DNA from: Bradyrhizobium sp. SZCCT0148
GTDB taxonomy: Bacteria > Pseudomonadota > Alphaproteobacteria > Rhizobiales > Xanthobacteraceae
Direction: 5' to 3'
DNA: 64,000 nucleotides
Assembly: GCF_018129985.1 (NCBI RefSeq)
Contig: NZ_JAFCKT010000010.1
Span: forward strand, 62,001-126,000
In this document: piece by piece, positions 15,763 through 22,993 of the stretch
How the letters are laid out: each line of letters begins with the position of its first letter
How positions within the stretch are numbered: the stretch's first letter is position 1
The notes under the pieces: generated by a model
What the model saw: only the letters and a program-made list of their open reading frames with translations
Databases searched by the model: none
What the model was told of the DNA's origin: nothing
Program-made: the position numbers and the translations under genes

Positions 15763-18048
15763 TCATCCATTAACACGTTCGACTTTGGCGACGACCGCCT
15801 TGGCGCGCAGCTGGGCCAGGATCGCGCTGAGATGCTTGAGATCGTAGACTTCGAGATCGATCGTCGTTTCCGTGAAATCCGGCGAGCGGCGCTGCATGCT
15901 GATGTTGTCGATGTTGCCGTCGTGCTCGGCGATCACCGTCGCGATCTGCGCCAGCGCGCCGGGCTCATTGACGTTCTCGACCCGGATGCGGGCGGGGAAG
16001 CGCTGTGGCGCGGAGTCCTCGATGTCCCAGCGGACGTCGAGCCAGCGCTCCGGCTCCTCCTCGAAGTCCTTCAGCGCCGGCGCCTGGATCGGATAGATGG
16101 TGATGCCCTCGCCCGGCGTGACGATGCCGACGATGCGATCACCCGGCACGGCGCCGCCGTTCGGCGCGAACTTGATCGGCAGGTCGGAATTGATGCCGCG
16201 GATCGGAATGGCGACCGGGCTGCGCGGCGGCTCCGACGACTTCTCCTTGAGCTTGGCGGCGAGCCCCTTCTTCACGCCGTAGCGCGCGATGCGCTCCTCC
16301 TTGTAGTCGGGGTACATCGCACGCGCGACGTGGGAGGCCTTGATCTCGCCGCGCCCCACCGCCGCCATGACGTCCTCGATCGAGGTCCGTGCCAGCCGCG
16401 GCAGCGCGCCCTTCAGCTTGTCGTCGGCGTATTCGATCTTGGCGCGCTCGAACAGGCGCTCGACGATGCGCCGGCCGAGACCGGCATATTGATCACGCAC
16501 CGCGGTGCGGGTGGCACGGCGGATCGCGGCGCGCGCCTTGCCGGTGACCGCAAGCGTTTCCCAGGCCGAGGGCGGCGCCGATTGCGCTTCCGAGGTCAGC
16601 ACCTCGACCTCGTCGCCGTTCTGCAGCTCCGAGGACAGCGGCGCGAACTGGCCATTGATCTTGCAGCCGACCGCGCTGTTGCCGACGTCGGTATGCACGG
16701 CATAGGCGAAGTCGATCACGTTGGCATGGCGCGGCAGCGCGATCAGCTTGCCCTTCGGAGTGAAGCAGAACACCTGGTCGTGGAACAGCTCCAGCTTGGT
16801 GTGCTCGAGGAATTCCTCCGGGTTGGCGCTCTCCGAGAGGATGCCGATGGTGTGGCGCAGCCAGGCGAACGCATTGGATTCGCGCTTGAGAAATTCGGTC
16901 GGCGACCCCACGCCCTCCTTGTAGAACACGTGCGCGGCGATGCCGCGCTCGGCGATCTGGTCCATCGCCTCGGTGCGGATCTGCAGCTCGACGCGCTGGT
17001 TGCCGGGGCCGATCACCGTGGTGTGGATCGAGCGATAGTCGTTCTGCTTTGGCGTCGAGATGTAGTCCTTGAAGCGTCCCGGCACGACCGGCCAGGTGGT
17101 GTGCACGATGCCGAGCGCGCGGTAGCAGGCCTCGATGTCGTTGACGACGAGACGAAAGCCGAAGATGTCGGACAATTGCTCGAAGCCGACCGACTTGCGC
17201 TCCATCTTGGTCCAGATCGAGAACGGCTTCTTGCGGCGGCCATAGACTCGCGCCCCCAGGCCCCGGTGGCGCAGATTGTTGGAGAGCTGGTCCTCGATCT
17301 CGCCGATCAGGTTGCGGTTGCGTTCGGCGAGCGCGTCGAGGCGCTGCATCACCACCGAATAGGCTTCGGGATCGAGGGTGCGGAAGGACAGATCCTCCAG
17401 CTCCTCGCGCATTTCCTGCATGCCCATGCGGCCCGCCAGCGGCGCATAGATGTCGAGCGTCTCCTCGGCAATGCGCCTGCGCGATTCCGTCGGCACGAAG
17501 TCGAGCGTGCGCATGTTGTGCAGGCGGTCGGCGAGCTTGACCAGAAGCACACGGACATCGTCGGCAATGGCCAGCAACAATTTGCGCAGGTTCTCGGCCT
17601 GCTTGGCCTCCCGCGACACCAGTTCGAGCCGCTTCAGCTTGGTCAGGCCCTCGACCAGCGCACCGATCTCCGGCCCGAAGATCTGGTCGATCTCGGCCCG
17701 CGTCGCTTCGGTGTCCTCGATGGTGTCGTGGAGCAGCGCGGCCACGATGGTGGCGTCGTCGAGCTTCAGGTCGGTGAGAATCGCCGCCACTTCGAGCGGG
17801 TGCGAGAAATACGGATCGCCCGAGGCGCGGGTCTGCGAGCCATGCGCCTTCATGGCGTAGACGTAGGCGCGGTTCAGCAGGTCTTCGTTGGTGTTGGGAT
17901 TGTAGGACCTGACGCGCTCGACAAGGTCATATTGACGCATCATCCGCGCGCGGGGCTTGGCCGGGCGCGTGACCGGCGCAGTCGGGGCCACGGCAACCGA
18001 ATCGGTTGCGGCCTGCATCTGCGTGGATCTGCGGCGCCGATATACCAT
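15763..18048 (-). CDS. rel: Bifunctional (p)ppGpp synthetase/hydrolase, RelA/SpoT homologue
   Basis: A 761-residue stringent-response enzyme. The HD hydrolase domain (about 55-200) keeps FSHPLEVA (His83) and ALLHDTIEDT (His107, Asp108). The synthetase domain follows (about 270-400) with GRFKDYISTPKQNDYRSIHT. The RFKD form of the loop is the one found in bifunctional enzymes, rather than the acidic EXDD form of synthetase-only RelA. A TGS domain (DQVFCFTPKGKLIALPRHA) and a C-terminal ACT domain (NVNEPGALAQIATVIAEHD) complete the usual layout. The first 36 residues are a poorly conserved extension, so a start at the internal MMRQYDL is possible. It lies downstream of rpoZ, from which a terminator separates it. 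Confidence 0.95.
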   Translation of the reverse strand: MVYRRRRSTQMQAATDSVAVAPTAPVTRPAKPRARMMRQYDLVERVRSYNPNTNEDLLNRAYVYAMKAHGSQTRASGDPYFSHPLEVAAILTDLKLDDATIVAALLHDTIEDTEATRAEIDQIFGPEIGALVEGLTKLKRLELVSREAKQAENLRKLLLAIADDVRVLLVKLADRLHNMRTLDFVPTESRRRIAEETLDIYAPLAGRMGMQEMREELEDLSFRTLDPEAYSVVMQRLDALAERNRNLIGEIEDQLSNNLRHRGLGARVYGRRKKPFSIWTKMERKSVGFEQLSDIFGFRLVVNDIEACYRALGIVHTTWPVVPGRFKDYISTPKQNDYRSIHTTVIGPGNQRVELQIRTEAMDQIAERGIAAHVFYKEGVGSPTEFLKRESNAFAWLRHTIGILSESANPEEFLEHTKLELFHDQVFCFTPKGKLIALPRHANVIDFAYAVHTDVGNSAVGCKINGQFAPLSSELQNGDEVEVLTSEAQSAPPSAWETLAVTGKARAAIRRATRTAVRDQYAGLGRRIVERLFERAKIEYADDKLKGALPRLARTSIEDVMAAVGRGEIKASHVARAMYPDYKEERIARYGVKKGLAAKLKEKSSEPPRSPVAIPIRGINSDLPIKFAPNGGAVPGDRIVGIVTPGEGITIYPIQAPALKDFEEEPERWLDVRWDIEDSAPQRFPARIRVENVNEPGALAQIATVIAEHDGNIDNISMQRRSPDFTETTIDLEVYDLKHLSAILAQLRAKAVVAKVERVNG

Positions 18049-18187
18049 GCCGTCCTGCCTTCAAACGGGCCTGGGCCTGCCCGTAGCGTACATCTTAGCT
18101 CCGATCGCGCCTGTGTCCGATCAATTCAGTGACAGGACGCATCGCCAACCCCGACGTGATGGTAACCACGAAAACGTCAACAAAAGC

Positions 18188-18215
18188 AAAGGCCCGAACA
18201 ATGGTTCGGGCCTTT
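18188..18215 (-). terminator. Rho-independent terminator of rpoZ
   Basis: AAAGGCCCGAA (18188-18198) and TTCGGGCCTTT (18205-18215) form a perfect 11-bp stem with a 6-base loop. On the minus strand it is followed by GCTTTTG. It lies 39 bases beyond the rpoZ stop and before rel. The remaining bases of the 205-base gap should hold the rel promoter. Confidence 0.85.
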
Positions 18216-18253
18216 GATAAGATCACAAGACATCGACGATCGCGATGGACGAT

Positions 18254-18646
18254 TTACTCGTCTTCCTCGGGCTGCTCCTCGGGCGGCGCCAAGCCTTCGA
18301 GGCCCTTCAGGAGCTCCTCTTCGGTCATGCGCTCGACGGCGACTTCGGTATCGTCCGCATCGACGCTCGCGCCCGCGGAACCGATCAGCGGCACCGTATC
18401 CGGCTCGGGCTCGTCGACCTCGACGAACTTCTGAAGCGAGTGCACCAGCTCCTCGCGGAGGTCCTCGGGCGAAATCGTCGTGTCAGCAATTTCGCGCAAA
18501 GACACAACAGGGTTCTTGTCGTTATCGCGGTCAACCGTTAGTTGTGAACCTGACGAAATCATGCGGGCACGGTGGGCGGCCAGCAGGACCAGGTCAAACC
18601 GGTTGTCGACCTTGTCGATACAATCTTCTACGGTGACGCGAGCCAT
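18254..18646 (-). CDS. rpoZ: RNA polymerase omega subunit
   Basis: A 130-residue protein that helps assemble the beta-prime subunit of RNA polymerase and mediates part of the ppGpp response. The N-terminus MARVTVEDCIDKVDNRFDLV is the standard omega start, with LLAAHRARMISSG next and NPVVSLREIA in the middle. The acidic C-terminal tail (LAPPEEQPEEDE) is longer than in enterobacteria, as is usual in Rhizobiales. Its position beside the (p)ppGpp synthetase gene matches the spoT-rpoZ linkage of other proteobacteria. Confidence 0.95.
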   Translation of the reverse strand: MARVTVEDCIDKVDNRFDLVLLAAHRARMISSGSQLTVDRDNDKNPVVSLREIADTTISPEDLREELVHSLQKFVEVDEPEPDTVPLIGSAGASVDADDTEVAVERMTEEELLKGLEGLAPPEEQPEEDE

Positions 18647-18975
18647 GAACTGTCGCTCCGTTGTGGGTGGGACGAAATATGTGGATGATTGGGGCTAGTT
18701 ATAGGGACCGGGCCGGTTTCGCAAGGCCAATTTGTGATTTGGCCTCGCCAAACGGCTCTGCTACCCCCACATTGGGGCTGGGATGGGTGGTGTCCCGGGC
18801 TGCCATCGAGGGCGGCGCCGGGTGTATGCAAGTCCGTCATAACTATACCTTGATTGCCCCGACTTCTCCGGATGTGCGGTTTCGACGGGGCTCAGCGGCA
18901 CATTAGAAATGCGCGGCCTGCGGTCGCCGCGCCAACAATAAAACATCAATCACGAACACTACGCGAGCAAACTGA
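18647..18975. other. Divergent intergenic region between rpoZ and the NYN gene
   Basis: These 329 bases must contain the promoters of rpoZ (minus) and the NYN gene (plus). A weak rpoZ promoter can be proposed on the minus strand: TTGCGA at 18724-18719 and TATAAC at 18703-18698, with a short 15-base spacer. Two hairpins are present: GGCCAATTTGTGATTTGGCC (18725-18744) and one with stem GCGCGGC/GCCGCGC (18911-18932). I found no gene and no recognisable small RNA. Confidence 0.4.
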
Positions 18976-19623
18976 ATGTCACCTTCCTCTACCGACAAGA
19001 TCGCGCTCTTCATCGATGGAGCCAATCTCTACGCGACGGCGAAAACTCTGGGCTTCGACATCGATTACAAGCGCCTGCTGAAGGAGTTTCAGAGCCGCGG
19101 GACGCTGCTTCGGGCGTTCTACTACACCGCGATCATCGAGGATCAGGAATACTCCTCGATCCGCCCGCTGATCGACTGGCTGGACTACAACGGCTACACT
19201 GTTGTGACCAAGGCGACCAAGGAATTCATCGACGCCTCCGGCCGCCGCAAGGTCAAGGGCAACATGGACATCGAACTCGCCGTGGACGCCATGGAGCTCG
19301 CCGAGCACATCGACCAGATGGTGCTGTTCTCCGGTGACGGCGACTTCCGCTCCCTGGTCGAGGCCGTACAGCGCCGCGGCGTGCGGGTCACGGTGATCTC
19401 CACCATCGCCAGCCAACCGCCGATGATCGCCGACGAGCTACGCCGCCAGGCCGACGTCTTCACCGATCTCGTCGAGCTGCAATCCAAGCTCGGCCGCGAT
19501 CCGTCCGAACGCCCCGCCCCGCGTGACCGCGGCGAGCGTGGTGAGGGACGCCACCACGCCCCGCAATTCCTCCAGCGCGCAACCACGATGGCGCCGAGGG
19601 GCGATGACGACTTCGAGGAGTGA
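18976..19623 (+). CDS. NYN domain (LabA/DUF88) PIN-like putative ribonuclease
   Basis: A 215-residue soluble protein. The NYN fold is marked by acidic residues at the ends of strands: IALFIDGANLYATAK (Asp14), then KGNMDIELAVDAME, and LFSGDGDFRSLVEAV. These cluster as a metal-binding nuclease site in the PIN-like superfamily. The relation VKGNMDIELAVDA is typical of the LabA/DUF88 branch. After residue 170 there is a low-complexity, arginine-rich tail (RPAPRDRGERGEGRHH), probably disordered and RNA-contacting. The family is thought to cleave or process RNA; the target here is unknown. The 3' end overlaps the uracil-DNA glycosylase gene by 20 bases. Confidence 0.88.
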   Translation: MSPSSTDKIALFIDGANLYATAKTLGFDIDYKRLLKEFQSRGTLLRAFYYTAIIEDQEYSSIRPLIDWLDYNGYTVVTKATKEFIDASGRRKVKGNMDIELAVDAMELAEHIDQMVLFSGDGDFRSLVEAVQRRGVRVTVISTIASQPPMIADELRRQADVFTDLVELQSKLGRDPSERPAPRDRGERGEGRHHAPQFLQRATTMAPRGDDDFEE

Positions 19624-20278
19624 GGCGGCACGGTCCAGCCGCCGATCTCCCACCGTCGTTCCCGACCGCGATTGTCCGCTATGTCCGCGCCTGGTCGCCT
19701 TTCGCGAGGCAAACCGGGCGCGCGAGCCGTTATGGCACAATGCGCCCGTTGCGCCTTTCGGCGACGTCACGGCCCGCCTGTTGATCGTCGGCCTCGCGCC
19801 GGGGATGCAGGGCGCCAACCGCACGGGGCGGCCGTTCACAGGCGATTACGCCGGTGACCTGCTCTACTCCACGCTGCTCGAATATGGTTTTGCCAAGGGC
19901 ACCTATCAGGCGCGCCCCGATGACGGCCTGAAGCTGGTCGACTGCCGGATCGCCAACGCCGTGCATTGCGTCCCGCCGCAGAACAAGCCGCTGCCGGCCG
20001 AGATCAACACCTGCCGGCAATTTCTGGTGGCAAATCTCGCGACGATGCCGAAACTGCGCGCGATCATCGCGCTCGGGCGGATTGCGCATGACAGCGTGCT
20101 CAAGCCGCTGAACCTGAAGGCCTCACAGGCCCCCTTCGGCCACGGCGCCGTGCATCAGGCCGGCGCGTTCAGGCTCTACGACAGCTATCACTGCTCGCGC
20201 TACAACACGAACACCCGCGTGCTGACGCCGGACATGTTCCGCTCGGTGTTCGCGAAGGTGAAGGCGGATCTGGACTAG
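19604..20278 (+). CDS. Uracil-DNA glycosylase family 5 (UDGb), iron-sulfur type
   Basis: A 224-residue DNA repair enzyme that removes uracil or other deaminated bases. Four cysteines expected to hold a 4Fe-4S cluster are present: Cys24 and Cys27 (DCPLCPRL), Cys122 (AVHCVPPQ) and Cys137 (INTCRQF). Motif 1 is GLAPGMQGANRTGRPFTGDY, whose form, with Ala before Asn, is typical of family 5 rather than family 4. The late motif reads SYHCSRYNTNTRVLT. The ATG at 19604 was chosen because it leaves only a 20-base overlap with the NYN gene and a short basic N-terminus; earlier in-frame starts would lie deep inside that gene. It converges with the peroxiredoxin gene, overlapping it by 4 bases. Confidence 0.9.
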   Translation: MTTSRSEAARSSRRSPTVVPDRDCPLCPRLVAFREANRAREPLWHNAPVAPFGDVTARLLIVGLAPGMQGANRTGRPFTGDYAGDLLYSTLLEYGFAKGTYQARPDDGLKLVDCRIANAVHCVPPQNKPLPAEINTCRQFLVANLATMPKLRAIIALGRIAHDSVLKPLNLKASQAPFGHGAVHQAGAFRLYDSYHCSRYNTNTRVLTPDMFRSVFAKVKADLD

Positions 20279-20856
20279 GCGCGGACCGGATTGGCCTTCA
20301 GCCAGTCGAGCACGTCGCCGGCGTTCCGGTCCGGCGGAAACACCGGATAGAACACCTGCGTGATACGGTCGTCGTCGACGATCAGTGCGAGACGCTTGAT
20401 CAGCGTCAGGCCTGCGACCTCCATCGTCGGCAAATTCAGGGCACGCGTCAGCGCCAGCTTCTCGTCCGACAGCACGGGGAACGGCAGATGCAGCCGTGAG
20501 GCCATCTCGGTCTGGTATGCGTTGCTTTGCGTCGAGAGGCCGAACACGTGGGAGGCGCCGGCGGCCTTCAGCTCCGCGAACAGATCGCGAAACGCGCAAG
20601 TCTGCGGTGTGCAACCGCGCGCGCCGGGAATCATGTCCCAATCGTCGACCAACGCAATCTTGCCGGGTTCGCCGGTGCGGGGATAGGCGAACACCACCGT
20701 CCGGCCACGCATCGCCGACAGCGTCACCGAGGTATCGTCGGTCGCAAGCAGGCCGATCGGCGGCAGCGTCATGCCCGTCAGATGAGCGGCGGCGCCGTCG
20801 TCTTCAGGTGCGGGAATCCGGCTCCAATCGACCTCGAGCAGGTTGCGCTGATTCAT
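20275..20856 (-). CDS. Peroxiredoxin (AhpC/TSA, PrxQ/BCP-like)
   Basis: A 193-residue thioredoxin-fold peroxidase. The peroxidatic cysteine is Cys82 and the likely resolving cysteine Cys87 in GARGCTPQTCAFRDLF, the CX4C spacing of PrxQ/BCP enzymes. Preceding it is the strand TVVFAYPRTGEPG, and then GLSTQSNAYQTEMASRL, which follows the family pattern. It should reduce hydrogen peroxide or organic peroxides in the cytoplasm at the expense of thioredoxin. It begins 4 bases after the smpB stop and is probably co-transcribed with it. Confidence 0.88.
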   Translation of the reverse strand: MNQRNLLEVDWSRIPAPEDDGAAAHLTGMTLPPIGLLATDDTSVTLSAMRGRTVVFAYPRTGEPGKIALVDDWDMIPGARGCTPQTCAFRDLFAELKAAGASHVFGLSTQSNAYQTEMASRLHLPFPVLSDEKLALTRALNLPTMEVAGLTLIKRLALIVDDDRITQVFYPVFPPDRNAGDVLDWLKANPVRA

Positions 20857-20860
20857 CTCG

Positions 20861-21334
20861 CTATCCCCTCGCCCGCATCAGGCGGCCCTTCTCGCGGCTC
20901 CAGTCGCGCTTCTTCTCGGTCTCGCGCTTGTCGTGCAGCTTCTTGCCCTTTGCAACCGCCAGCTGCAATTTGGCGCGGCCACGCTCGTTGAAGTAGAGCT
21001 TGAGCGGGATCAGCGTCATGCCCTCGCGGTCGACGGCGCCCATCAGCTTGTTGATCTGCTTGCGATGCAGTAGCAGCTTTCGCGGCCGCTTGGGCTCGTG
21101 ATTGAAGCGGTTGCCCTGCAGATATTCGGGGATGGTGGCGTTGATCAGCCAGATCTCGCCGTCCTTGGAATCGGCATAAGACTCCGCGATCGTGCTCTTG
21201 CCGTTGCGGATCGACTTGACCTCGGTGCCGGTCAGCGCAATACCCGCCTCGATCGTATCCTCGATCGCATAGTTGAAGCGGGCCTTGCGATTTTCCGCCA
21301 TGACCTTGATCGGACGTTCGTTCTTGTCGGCCAT
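20861..21334 (-). CDS. smpB: SsrA-binding protein SmpB
   Basis: A 157-residue protein that binds tmRNA and positions it in stalled ribosomes during trans-translation. Typical motifs are ENRKARFNYAIEDTIEAGI, LTGTEVKSIRNGK, and LHDKRETEKKRDWSREKGR at the basic C-terminus, which occupies the mRNA channel. The length is normal. The tmRNA gene itself was not found in this window. The peroxiredoxin gene follows after 4 bases. Confidence 0.96.
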   Translation of the reverse strand: MADKNERPIKVMAENRKARFNYAIEDTIEAGIALTGTEVKSIRNGKSTIAESYADSKDGEIWLINATIPEYLQGNRFNHEPKRPRKLLLHRKQINKLMGAVDREGMTLIPLKLYFNERGRAKLQLAVAKGKKLHDKRETEKKRDWSREKGRLMRARG

Positions 21335-21393
21335 GGCGATGGGACCTGAGCGCGATGCGCTGCGATGCTAACAGTTTGGATGAAGCGCGCGCG

Positions 21394-21834
21394 TCACTTC
21401 TTGAGGAGATCGCGGATCTCGGTGAGGAGCACGACCTCCGCCGACGGCTTCGGGGGCTCCGCGGATTTGGTCTCTTCCTTCCGCTTCAGCGTGTTCATGG
21501 CGCGGATCACCAGGAACAGCACGAAGGCGACGATGATGAAGTTGATCGTCAGCGTCAGGAAGCTACCGTAAGCAAGTACGGCGCCTTGCTTTTTCGCATC
21601 CGCTAAGTTGGTGGCGGTCACCGCTTTCGACAAGGGGACGAAGTAGTTCGAGAAGTCGAGGCCGCCGGTCGCCGCACCGATGATCGGCATGATGATGTCA
21701 CCGACCAGGGACGTGACGATCGCGCCGAAGGCCGCACCGATGATGACGCCGACGGCGAGATCGACGACATTGCCCTTCATGGCGAATTCGCGGAACTCCG
21801 TGAGCATCCGCCTGCTCTTGTCGTCGACGCTCAT
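21394..21834 (-). CDS. mscL: Large-conductance mechanosensitive channel
   Basis: A 146-residue inner-membrane channel that opens as a pentamer on hypo-osmotic shock. The N-terminal amphipathic helix (MLTEFREFAMKGNVVDLAVG) leads into TM1 (VGVIIGAAFGAIVTSLVGDI) with the constriction-forming glycines. TM2 is LTLTINFIIVAFVLFLVIRA. The periplasmic loop is short, and the C-terminal helix ends EVVLLTEIRDLLKK. It lies between dapA and smpB in the same direction. Confidence 0.96.
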   Translation of the reverse strand: MSVDDKSRRMLTEFREFAMKGNVVDLAVGVIIGAAFGAIVTSLVGDIIMPIIGAATGGLDFSNYFVPLSKAVTATNLADAKKQGAVLAYGSFLTLTINFIIVAFVLFLVIRAMNTLKRKEETKSAEPPKPSAEVVLLTEIRDLLKK

Positions 21835-21861
21835 GAACCGCCTCCCGGTTGGGTCAATCCA

Positions 21862-22752
21862 TCAGTTGATCAGGCCAGCGTGCACCATGGCACTTCGCAC
21901 GGCAACGCGGGTCGGCTCGGAGACCGGCACCATCGGCAGGCGCAGCGTCTGGTCGAGCTTGCCGAGCAGCGACATCGCGTACTTGATCGGCGCCGGGTTG
22001 CTCTCGATGAAGAGGTTGTTGTGCAGCGGCATCAGCTTGTCGTGGATCTTCAGCGCGGTGGCATGGTCGCCCCTGGCCCAGGCCGCCTGGAACTCCGAGC
22101 AAAGGCGCGGCGCAACGTTCGACGTCACCGAGATGCAGCCGTGGCCGCCATGCGCCATGTAGCCGATGATGGTGGCGTCCTCGCCCGAGAGCTGGTTGAA
22201 ATCCTCGCCCATCGCCGCACGCTGCTGCGACACGCGCACCATGCTGGCGGTGGCGTCCTTGACGCCGGCGATGTTCTTCAGCTCCCACAGCCGCGCCATG
22301 GTGTCGACCGACATGTCGATCACCGAGCGCGGCGGGATGTTGTAGATGATGATCGGAATGCCGATCGCGTCGTTGATGGCCTTGAAGTGCTGGTACATGC
22401 CTTCCTGGGTCGGCTTGTTGTAGTAAGGCGTCACCACCAGCACGGCGTCCGCGCCCGCCTGTTCGGCGTGCTGCGCAAGCTCGATCGCCTCCTTGGTGGA
22501 GTTGGAGCCGGCGCCCGCGATCACGGGGACGCGGCCCTTGGCCTCAGCGATGCACCATTCGACCACCTTCTTGTGCTCGTCATGGCTGAGCGTCGGGCTC
22601 TCGCCGGTGGTCCCGACCGGGACCAGACCGTTGGTCCCCTCCGAAATCTGCCAGTTGACCAGGGATCGGAATGCCGCCTCGTCCACCGAGCCGTTCTTGA
22701 ACGGCGTGACCAAGGCGGTGAAGGACCCCCGGAATTTCGTCTTGGCTGCCAT
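21862..22752 (-). CDS. dapA: 4-hydroxy-tetrahydrodipicolinate synthase
   Basis: A 296-residue TIM-barrel aldolase that condenses pyruvate with aspartate semialdehyde in lysine and diaminopimelate synthesis. The Schiff-base lysine is Lys165 (AGVKDATAS). Tyr137 (IIIYNIPPRS) and the Thr pair of GTTGESPTLS (48-49) complete the catalytic triad. ATG 22752 is preceded by a strong site, GGAGGAAG; a longer open frame upstream lacks conservation. The next gene downstream is mscL, 27 bases away. Confidence 0.96.
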   Translation of the reverse strand: MAAKTKFRGSFTALVTPFKNGSVDEAAFRSLVNWQISEGTNGLVPVGTTGESPTLSHDEHKKVVEWCIAEAKGRVPVIAGAGSNSTKEAIELAQHAEQAGADAVLVVTPYYNKPTQEGMYQHFKAINDAIGIPIIIYNIPPRSVIDMSVDTMARLWELKNIAGVKDATASMVRVSQQRAAMGEDFNQLSGEDATIIGYMAHGGHGCISVTSNVAPRLCSEFQAAWARGDHATALKIHDKLMPLHNNLFIESNPAPIKYAMSLLGKLDQTLRLPMVPVSEPTRVAVRSAMVHAGLIN

Positions 22753-22993
22753 GGACTTCCTCCGTACGCGGCTATCTCTTGAGCAAGCCCCTTTCATATC
22801 GGGTCTATCCCGCCGGTAAAAGACCCGCTGCCGTGTGACGCACCGTTTAGGCCGCGATTTTGCCGCGGTGGTGGTGCAAACCGGGCCGAGGTAAGCGGCT
22901 GTTGGTATTTTGTCCGCATATTCAATCAAATACAGCTAGATCTTGTAGAGACAGGTCTTGGGCCAGTTGACTGATTCGGGGCGACGAAACGCC

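Noticed and set aside
15721..18132. 803-codon open frame on the plus strand
   Set aside because: Antisense shadow of the (p)ppGpp synthetase gene, rich in Asp, Val, His and Arg, with no domain.
18841..18975. Possible tmRNA (the stretch TTTCGACGGGG and a tag-like frame ending ACTACGCGAGCAAACTGA)
   Set aside because: No acceptor half with a T-loop and CCA was found, and the translated frame does not resemble an alphaproteobacterial tag. The similarity is short.
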